Shown here: piece after piece, positions 58,190 to 64,000 of the stretch
How positions within the stretch are numbered: the stretch's first letter is position 1
Layout of the letters: each line of letters begins with the position of its first letter
Assembly (NCBI RefSeq): GCF_012911865.1
Contig: NZ_JAAXYH010000004.1
Coordinates: forward strand, 124,001-188,000
Reading direction: 5' to 3'
Origin: Shewanella salipaludis
GTDB lineage: Bacteria; Pseudomonadota; Gammaproteobacteria; Enterobacterales; Shewanellaceae
DNA length: 64,000 nt
The notes under the pieces: model-generated
The model's database searches: none
What the model saw: the letters and a program-made list of their open reading frames with translations, nothing else
What the model was told of the DNA's origin: nothing
Made by a program: the position numbers and the translations under genes

Positions 58190-58218
58190 AATGTAGCAGG
58201 GTGTCAATTTATTGGCAA
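58190..58218 (-). promoter_or_regulatory. Promoter of the predicted small RNA
   Basis: On the minus strand TTGCCA (58213-58218) and TACATT (58190-58195) with a 17-base spacer. Start expected near 58183. Confidence 0.5.
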
Positions 58219-58394
58219 GTGACATATTTACGACACGGTTAAACTTAGGTATCGTTTGTTGCTTTTATAATCAATTGGTTAGTCTTGGCGGGGATTTTAT
58301 TTTCACCAAATCACCTCAGGGGGGAAACTCTGGAGGCCGACTGCGGGTCTGAGTCTTTGAGACAAAGAATAACAAGCTGTATGTCGGAGGTACT

Positions 58395-58607
58395 GTGAGA
58401 ACTTTTCCCGTGTACGCGCCAAAGCTCATCGTGAAGCATGTGCGCATTTTCTTGAAAGGGGTTATCTGGGTGGCGGATTTGGGGAGACTCGAATTCGATA
58501 ACGGCAAATTTGTGTTACCGAGAAGCAGCCTGCCTAAGGTTAAGCAGGCCATTCTTGAATTGAATGGGCTGCTTACAACCCAGACACATCAAACGAAAAC
58601 GGTTTAG
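58395..58607 (+). CDS. ytfK: DUF1107/YtfK-like protein
   Basis: A 70-residue protein that fits the YtfK/DUF1107 family: [16 protein letters not shown], then [17 protein letters not shown], then a C-terminal helix. In E. coli YtfK helps trigger the stringent response via SpoT. The start is GTG with CGGAGG six bases ahead. It converges on zapB with a four-base overlap of stop codons (TTAG). Confidence 0.82.
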   Translation: MRTFPVYAPKLIVKHVRIFLKGVIWVADLGRLEFDNGKFVLPRSSLPKVKQAILELNGLLTTQTHQTKTV

Positions 58608-58804
58608 ATTTCGCTGTTCAGCAAGCCAACAAGACCTGTGACTTTCTCGTTCCAGGAACTGAGTTCCTGTTGCAACTGTTGGTTTTGCTCACTCAGGGTA
58701 TGACTCTTTTGCTTCTCTTCTTCAAGCTCCATTTTCAAGAGCTCTATGGTGTCGAGTGCTGCCTGGATTTTCGTTTCCAGCTTGGACAGTAATTCAAGGC
58801 TCAT
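58604..58804 (-). CDS. zapB: Cell division protein ZapB
   Basis: A 66-residue protein, coiled-coil throughout, starting [20 protein letters not shown], the ZapB-family N-terminus, with Leu heptads and Glu-rich segments. It links the Z-ring protein ZapA to MatP and the terminus region. Slightly shorter than E. coli ZapB (81 aa). GGAC lies ahead of the ATG on the minus strand. Converges on ytfK. Confidence 0.83.
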   Translation of the reverse strand: MSLELLSKLETKIQAALDTIELLKMELEEEKQKSHTLSEQNQQLQQELSSWNEKVTGLVGLLNSEI

Positions 58805-58984
58805 GGGGAGTCCTTATGGTTTTCGGATGGGGTTGTGATTCTAGCAGTCGGCGCCGCTTAGGGAATAGGGCTAATGACTGACAGCTCAAAAAATAAACAT
58901 TAAATGCCGGGTCGACGGCTTTTCTTTTGCACTTGTTGCTAACTCGTTAGTATTCTTGTCGTTATTTCCTATTTGGAGTGCCGG

Positions 58985-60526
58985 ATGCAAGCCAGTCTGG
59001 TTTCGCTGCTGCCCTTGGTATTGACCTTCCTGTTGGCCCTGACGCTCAGGCGCACCCTGCTCGCCCTAGGGGCGGGAGTCCTCTGTGGCAGCCTGTTGCT
59101 CGCCGACTGGCAGCCCCTCGCCGGCGTTGCCTATCTGTGGCACATACTGAGTCAGCAATTTTATGCCGCCGGGGCCTGGCAGCAGTGGCACCTCAACGTG
59201 TTGGCGGCCATGGTATTGCTGGGCATGATGACCCAGCTGCTGGCCCGGGGCGGCGCCGTCGAGGCGCTGGGCCAATGGCTGTATCTCAGGGTCCGCCGTG
59301 AACCTCAGGCGCGTATCGGCATAGTACTCCTGGGGTGGCTGGTGTTCATCGACGGCATCTTCAGTTGCCTGGCCGTCGGCCACGTGTGTCAGCCCCTGGT
59401 GGACAGATACGGTATCAGTCGGCGCCAGCTGGCTTATCTGGTGGATTCGACCGCTTCGCCCCTGTGTGCCTTGCTGCCTTTCTCCACCTGGGGGCCGTAC
59501 GTCATGGCTCTGCTGGCGGGGATCGGCTTCTTGCCCGTCTCCCCGCTGAGCGCCTTCCTGCAGATGGCGCAAGTCAATTTCTATGCCGTCCTGACCCTGG
59601 GTATCGCCGCTTGGGCCGCCTGGTCGGGTATGGGTTTCCCCAAACCCATATCCAAGCCCAAGGCCATGCCTGGCTGGGAAAAGTGCCGTCTCCGGGCCGA
59701 GAGTCAGTCCGACGCTGCGGCTAAGGCCAATCCCTGGTTGCTGGGGGTTCCCATCTTGACCCTGCTGGGGGGCGCCATGGTTCTGACCCTCTGCTCGGGT
59801 GCCCGTCAGGTGGCGGGCTGGGATTTGAGCCTCTGGCTGGCCAAGGCGGACATAGGCGCTGCCATGCGTGATGCGAGTCTGCTGGCCTGCCTGCTGACCC
59901 TGGTCATGCTCAAGGGCACAGGGCGCAGCGTGAGCCTGCTGTGGCGGGATCTGGCCCTTGGCTTCAGGCTCATCCTCTATGCCATCGCCATACTCTTGTT
60001 CACCTGGATGATCGGCGCGGTGATCCGGGATCTCGGGGTGGCCAGCCTGCTCGCCGGCTGGGCCCAGCTCTATCTGTCGAGCCAGCTGTTGCTGGCGGGG
60101 ATGTTCCTCCTGTGCGCCCTGATGGCCTTCGCCACCGGCTCGAGCTGGGGCACCTTCGCCATCATGATCCCCATAGGCAGTGAAATCGCCGCGGCGGTGG
60201 CACCGGAAATGCTGCTCCCCGCCCTCAGCGCCGTGATGGCCGGCTCTGTGTTTGGCGATCACTGCTCGCCGATTTCCGATACCAGCGTGCTCAGTGCCAC
60301 CAGCAGTGGTTGTGAGCCCCACGAGCATGTCGTGAGCCAGCTGCCCTTCGCCCTGATTGCCGCGGTTGCGGCGCTGTTGGGGTATCAATTGCTCAATGTC
60401 GGCATGGGCGCCGCCTGGGTGTGGCTGAGCTGCGCCTCAATGGTCGTTTTGAGTCTGGCATTGGCTAAGCGTTACTATGGACCCTGGCGTAGGCTTGATC
60501 ATAGCCTGATATTTTCATCAAAATAA
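58985..60526 (+). CDS. NhaC-type Na+/H+ antiporter family protein
   Basis: A 513-residue membrane protein with 11-12 helices. VDSTASPLCALLPFSTWGPYV and FATGSSWGTFAIMIPIG, with SVFGDHCSPISDTSVLSATSSG, are the two half-repeats of the NhaC/Na+ antiporter superfamily. GGAG sits before the ATG at 58985. Substrate (Na+/H+ or an organic ion) is inferred from the family. Confidence 0.88.
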   Translation: MQASLVSLLPLVLTFLLALTLRRTLLALGAGVLCGSLLLADWQPLAGVAYLWHILSQQFYAAGAWQQWHLNVLAAMVLLGMMTQLLARGGAVEALGQWLYLRVRREPQARIGIVLLGWLVFIDGIFSCLAVGHVCQPLVDRYGISRRQLAYLVDSTASPLCALLPFSTWGPYVMALLAGIGFLPVSPLSAFLQMAQVNFYAVLTLGIAAWAAWSGMGFPKPISKPKAMPGWEKCRLRAESQSDAAAKANPWLLGVPILTLLGGAMVLTLCSGARQVAGWDLSLWLAKADIGAAMRDASLLACLLTLVMLKGTGRSVSLLWRDLALGFRLILYAIAILLFTWMIGAVIRDLGVASLLAGWAQLYLSSQLLLAGMFLLCALMAFATGSSWGTFAIMIPIGSEIAAAVAPEMLLPALSAVMAGSVFGDHCSPISDTSVLSATSSGCEPHEHVVSQLPFALIAAVAALLGYQLLNVGMGAAWVWLSCASMVVLSLALAKRYYGPWRRLDHSLIFSSK

Positions 60527-60563
60527 ATCAGAGGCTTAGCCTCGAAAATCTGGAGAAGACAGC

Positions 60564-60914
60564 ATGGATATAGTGAGACTGGGAACAGGCAAGAGAATGA
60601 GCAGTGCAGTGATCCACAATGGCACAGTGTATCTCTGTGGTCAGGTGGCCAAGGATAAGCACCAGGACATAGAGGCGCAGACCCTGAGCATGCTGGAGGA
60701 AGTCGACAGTCTGTTGTGCCAGGCGGGCAGTTCCCGCGAGCGGTTGCTGTCGGCGACCATTTACCTGAAAGACATGGCCGATTACGATGCCATGAATGCC
60801 GTCTGGGACGCCTGGCTGGCCGAGGGGCATGCCCCGGCCAGGGCGTGTGTGCAGGCGGCCATTGCCGAGCCCGAGTACAGGGTGGAAGTGTCGGTTATCG
60901 CCGCCTTGAAATAG
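60564..60914 (+). CDS. RidA family protein
   Basis: A 116-residue member of the RidA/YjgF/UK114 family, typically removing reactive enamine/imine intermediates. [25 protein letters not shown] and [22 protein letters not shown] are family segments; the Arg of ARACV fits the RidA substrate site. GGAG precedes the ATG. Downstream and separate from the NhaC gene. Confidence 0.88.
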   Translation: MDIVRLGTGKRMSSAVIHNGTVYLCGQVAKDKHQDIEAQTLSMLEEVDSLLCQAGSSRERLLSATIYLKDMADYDAMNAVWDAWLAEGHAPARACVQAAIAEPEYRVEVSVIAALK

Positions 60915-61095
60915 GCGGCATAGGCAGCGCCGTCTGCCCTGGCTTAGGGCCTGAACTGGGCGGCGCCGGCTGACAAGCTTGCTCTGCCCGTCCTCGGCTG
61001 AACTCTCTGGCGCGAGGCGGCATCCGCTCATCATGGGTACTTGAATAGCACTGAGGCAATTGCGGGTCTCCTATGCTATAGAAAGGAGAAACGCC

Positions 61096-61869
61096 ATGAT
61101 GAAGCCCCTGTCGCCACTGATATTCTGCCTCTTATGCACGGCGCCGCTGGCCCAGTCGTTGCACAGCTTCGACAAGCTCAGCCAGGATGTCAGGCCCCAT
61201 GTCATAGAGCTTTTTACCTCCCAGGGCTGCAGCAGCTGTCCGCCGGCGGAGGCCTGGTTGAATGCGTTCGGCGCCGAGCCCGACTTATGGCGGCACTATT
61301 TTCCGCTGGCCTTCCATGTGACCTATTGGGACTACCTGGGCTGGCAGGATCCCTTTGGGAACAGGGCGTTCAGTCGGCGGCAGTATGAGCACCTGGAGCG
61401 CTTGCATAGCCGGCAGGTGTATACCCCGCAGTTTGTGATCGACGGTCGGGAGTGGCGCGGCTGGTTCGGTGGCGATAGAGCCCTGCCAAGGGCACGGGGG
61501 GAGAAGGTGGGACGGCTCAGGTTAAGCATTGACGGCGACGAGCTGAGGGCGAGTTTCACGCCAACGCCAACAGCGACCCTGGACTCGACCCATGGTCCGG
61601 AGTACAGCTTGCAGCTGGCCTTGGTGGGATCCGGGTTCATTACCAGGGTGGAGCGGGGCGAGAACAGTCACAAGCGCTTGCAGCAGGACTTCATAGTGCT
61701 GAGCTACACTCGGCTGGCCCCTGCAGCGGGCGGCAACCGCTTCCACGCCAGGCTGCAGCCTGAGCTGTTTGCCATCCCCAAGATTGCCGCTGCGGGCCGT
61801 CTGGCCTGGGTGGCCTGGATTGAAGCCGATGGCCGCCCGCTGCAGGCGGTGGCCGATTGGCTCGAGTGA
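61096..61869 (+). CDS. DUF1223 domain protein (thioredoxin-like, exported)
   Basis: A 257-residue protein with a signal peptide (FCLLCTAPLAQS) and a DUF1223 domain: HVIELFTSQGCSSCPPAEAWL places a CSSC redox-like motif near residue 50, then FHVTYWDYLGWQDPF. The ATG at 61096 follows AAGGAG. DUF1223 proteins have a thioredoxin-like fold and unknown function; CSSC suggests a periplasmic thiol role. Confidence 0.85.
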   Translation: MMKPLSPLIFCLLCTAPLAQSLHSFDKLSQDVRPHVIELFTSQGCSSCPPAEAWLNAFGAEPDLWRHYFPLAFHVTYWDYLGWQDPFGNRAFSRRQYEHLERLHSRQVYTPQFVIDGREWRGWFGGDRALPRARGEKVGRLRLSIDGDELRASFTPTPTATLDSTHGPEYSLQLALVGSGFITRVERGENSHKRLQQDFIVLSYTRLAPAAGGNRFHARLQPELFAIPKIAAAGRLAWVAWIEADGRPLQAVADWLE

Positions 61870-62001
61870 GGCGCAGGGCAAGATGCCGCCGCGGCTGCGT
61901 ATAGAAATATTACCGCCACTGCCGGCCCGGGGGGCGGCTCACACTTGACTTTAGCCTTGTCGCTCCCTAGTCTGCTTGCTCAGTCTTCAAGGTGGTATGC
62001 C

Positions 62002-63093
62002 ATGGATATAAAATATACTTTAAAACCCGCGTCAGAGCGCCGTACTGAACCATTCCGGCCCGAGGGCAATGTGGGTTTCGGCAACCTCAGGACAGATCAT
62101 ATGTTTCTGATGGATTACCGTGATGGTCAGTGGCAAGATCCCCGGATAGTGCCCTATGGGCCATTCGAGATGGCGCCGGGCGCCATGTCGCTGCATTACG
62201 GCCAGTCTATCTTCGAGGGCGCCAAGGCCTTCATGCATGAGGACGGTGAGATCTATACCTTCCGCCTCAACAAGAATGCCGAACGCATGAACCGCTCGGC
62301 CGAGATCGTCTGTATCCCGAATCTTCCTGAGCAGATGCAATTGGCGGCGATCAACGCCCTCATAGACGTGGATCGCCTCTGGTTCCCGATGCAAGAGGGG
62401 GCCTGTCTCTATATCCGGCCATTCATCTTCGCCACCGAAGACAGGCTGTCTGTCAGCCCGAGCAATCAATATACTTTCTGCGTCATCCTGAGCCCAAGCG
62501 GTGCCTATTATTCTGCCGGGGTCAACCAGGCGATCCGTTTGCTCATCAGCAAGCAATTCCACCGTGCGGTTTCCGGTGGCACGGGCGCTTCCAAGGCTGC
62601 GGGCAACTATGCCGCCTCCCTGCGAGCCGGTAAGGCCGCGGCTGCCTATGGCGCGGCGCAGGTACTCTACCTGGATGCCGGCAATCGGCAGATAGAAGAA
62701 GTCGGCGCCATGAACCACTTCCATATCCTCAAGGATGGCACAGTGATCATCCCGAGTTTCACAGATACCATACTCAAGTCCATTACCTCCCAGTCCATGC
62801 TGGAGCTGGGGGATTTACTCGGCTGTGAAGTGCGCCAGGAAACTGTGATGCTGGATAAGTTCATCGCCGACATAGAGGCGGGGGAGATCATCGAGGCCGG
62901 CGGCTTCGGCACCGCCGCCGTGGTATCACCCGTGGGTTCCTACATCTTCGAAGATGGCCGTGTCGTCACTGTGGGGAACGGCGAGGTGGGAGAGCATACC
63001 CTGAGACTGTATCGTCTCTATACCGACATGCAGAAGGGCCTGGTGGCCGCGCCGCCGGGTTGGGTGCAGAAGGTCGAGCGCCGACAGGGCTGA
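62002..63093 (+). CDS. ilvE: Branched-chain amino acid aminotransferase
   Basis: A 363-residue PLP enzyme of fold type IV that exchanges amino groups between Leu/Ile/Val and 2-oxoglutarate. The catalytic Lys is K198 in GTGASKAAGNYAASL; HYGQSIFEGAKAF and IEEVGAMNHFHI are family segments. The length (about 360 aa) fits the BCAT2-like subfamily, not the 309-aa E. coli IlvE, so the symbol is by function. AAGGTGG precedes the ATG at 62002. Confidence 0.88.
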   Translation: MDIKYTLKPASERRTEPFRPEGNVGFGNLRTDHMFLMDYRDGQWQDPRIVPYGPFEMAPGAMSLHYGQSIFEGAKAFMHEDGEIYTFRLNKNAERMNRSAEIVCIPNLPEQMQLAAINALIDVDRLWFPMQEGACLYIRPFIFATEDRLSVSPSNQYTFCVILSPSGAYYSAGVNQAIRLLISKQFHRAVSGGTGASKAAGNYAASLRAGKAAAAYGAAQVLYLDAGNRQIEEVGAMNHFHILKDGTVIIPSFTDTILKSITSQSMLELGDLLGCEVRQETVMLDKFIADIEAGEIIEAGGFGTAAVVSPVGSYIFEDGRVVTVGNGEVGEHTLRLYRLYTDMQKGLVAAPPGWVQKVERRQG

Positions 63094-63123
63094 ACACCTG
63101 GCTCATGTGCCATCAAGCAACCT

Positions 63124-63157
63124 AATAATAAAGGCTCCCCGGGGAGCCTTTATTATT
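63124..63157. terminator. Bidirectional terminator between ilvE and the EAL gene
   Basis: A 17-bp perfect inverted repeat without a spacer, AAAGGCTCCCC with its complement plus AT pairs at the ends, so that either strand has a weak U-rich end. Confidence 0.8.
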
Positions 63158-63220
63158 GGCTGCGCAGTGCCTTGGTTTGGCTGCACAGTGCCTTGATTTA
63201 GCTGCGCAGTGCCTTGGTCA
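63158..63220 (-). repeat. Three tandem 21-base repeats
   Basis: Units at 63158, 63179 and 63200 of the form GGCTGCGCAGTGCCTTGGTTT, each with one to three changes. They touch the end of the EAL gene on the minus strand. Confidence 0.88.
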
Positions 63221-64000
63221 CCATTTACCCGCCTTGAATAGCTCCAGGCATTGGCTTGCCGGCAGTGGCCGGCTGAACAGGAAGCCCTGTACCTGATCAC
63301 AACCTTCTCCGGCGAGGAAGTTGAGCTGCTCCTGGGTTTCCACCCCTTCGGCCACTACCTTGAGATCCAGGCTATGGGCCAGGGCTATGATGGCGCTGGT
63401 GATCGCCGCATCATCAGGATCGTTGGAAATATCCCTGACAAACTCACGATCTATCTTGAGGGTATCCAGCGGCAGACGCTTGAGGTAACTCAGGCTGGAA
63501 TAGCCGGTGCCGAAGTCGTCTACCGCTATGCTGAGCCCCAGGGCCTTGAGCTGAGTCAGGATGGCGACCGAATCCTGGGGCGTCGCCATGATCATGGACT
63601 CGGTCAGTTCCAATTCCAGTGCACTCGCGGCCAGGCCGGAAACCGCCAGCGCGACTTCTATGGTGGAGATGATGTCGGCCTTGAGCTGCCTGGCCGACAG
63701 GTTCACCGCCACCGCGACATTGGTATAGCCCTGCTCATGCCAGCTGGCCAACTGGCTGCAGGCGTGGTGTATGGCCCACTGGCCTATCTGGGTGATGATG
63801 CCGGTTTCCTCGGCCAGCGGGATAAACTCCGCCGGTGAGATGTTGCCCAACTCAGGGCTTTCCCAGCGCAGCAGGGCTTCCAATCCGCTGAGGGTGCCGT
63901 CTATGACATTGAACTTGGGCTGATAAACCAGGTGGAACTCGTTGCGCTGTATGGCCAGCTTCAGCCCGGCTTCGAGCTGGACATGGCGCACCGCATATTC
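63218..64000 (-). CDS. EAL-domain c-di-GMP phosphodiesterase, N-terminus outside the window
   Basis: The frame is open to the window edge, so the gene starts further right; 260 residues are visible. They are a full EAL domain: [56 protein letters not shown] and [10 protein letters not shown] are all intact, so hydrolysis of c-di-GMP is expected. The upstream YAVRHVQLE linker is typical of a GGDEF-EAL junction, so a GGDEF and sensor domain likely lie outside. Control of motility or biofilm, and possibly pilus use, is inferred. Confidence 0.92.
   Translation of the reverse strand, partial: EYAVRHVQLEAGLKLAIQRNEFHLVYQPKFNVIDGTLSGLEALLRWESPELGNISPAEFIPLAEETGIITQIGQWAIHHACSQLASWHEQGYTNVAVAVNLSARQLKADIISTIEVALAVSGLAASALELELTESMIMATPQDSVAILTQLKALGLSIAVDDFGTGYSSLSYLKRLPLDTLKIDREFVRDISNDPDDAAITSAIIALAHSLDLKVVAEGVETQEQLNFLAGEGCDQVQGFLFSRPLPASQCLELFKAGKW

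Noticed and set aside
59066-60388. 440-codon open frame antisense to the NhaC gene
   Set aside because: The plus-strand product is a clear antiporter; the antisense product is Gly/Gln/His-rich with no resemblance to a family.

Overview
The window looks like chromosome of a Shewanella-type gammaproteobacterium. The evidence is gene order and protein character: aroK-aroB-damX-dam-rpe-gph-trpS, pilMNOPQ, argCBFGH beside ppc, lpoA/yraN/diaA/dolP divergent from rsmI and rnpB, srkA-dsbA, ytfK and zapB. Most of it is GC-rich, densely packed core genome. The genus is an inference from synteny and residues; no database search was run.

Layout: 1-5.1 kb holds the tail of an MFS exporter, trmL, a repeat-bearing gap, a DUF885 protein and cinA. 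5.2-8.4 kb is ppc with a YceB-like lipoprotein. 9-14.5 kb is the arginine pathway argCBFGH, preceded by a long leader with a probable ArgR box. 14.6-22.2 kb holds mrcA (PBP1A), divergent from the type IV pilus assembly operon pilMNOPQ. 22.4-29.6 kb is aroK-aroB-damX-dam and rpe-gph-trpS, interrupted by two small minus-strand membrane/secreted genes. 29.7-34.5 kb is dolP, diaA, yraN and lpoA (minus strand), then rsmI and the RNase P RNA gene on the plus strand.

From 34.6 to 41.9 kb there is an accessory island with visibly AT-rich stretches and a modular layout. An MFS transporter, a secreted-protein pair (including a 56-aa cysteine-rich peptide not longer than typical ORF cut-offs) and a two-gene alpha/beta-hydrolase plus partner unit are each bordered by copies of non-coding repeat families, here called A, B and C. 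A second C-B repeat pair without cargo lies near 1 kb. The hydrolase/partner pair is the best candidate for an undescribed system.

From 42 kb to the end, mostly single-gene units follow: an AraC/GyrI regulator; a POTRA/BamA-like outer membrane protein with an in-frame hexanucleotide microsatellite; a ThrE-like exporter; MAPEG; a YgiQ radical SAM protein; an NTF2-isochorismatase fusion divergent from a LysR regulator; a SYLF protein and a 7-TM protein; a ZipA-like-topology membrane protein; a small lipoprotein; selO; a DUF3630 protein; srkA-dsbA; a predicted small RNA; ytfK and zapB (convergent); an NhaC antiporter; RidA; a DUF1223 protein; a branched-chain aminotransferase; and the start-truncated end of an EAL phosphodiesterase. 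Several loci are closed by strong, often bidirectional, intrinsic terminators.
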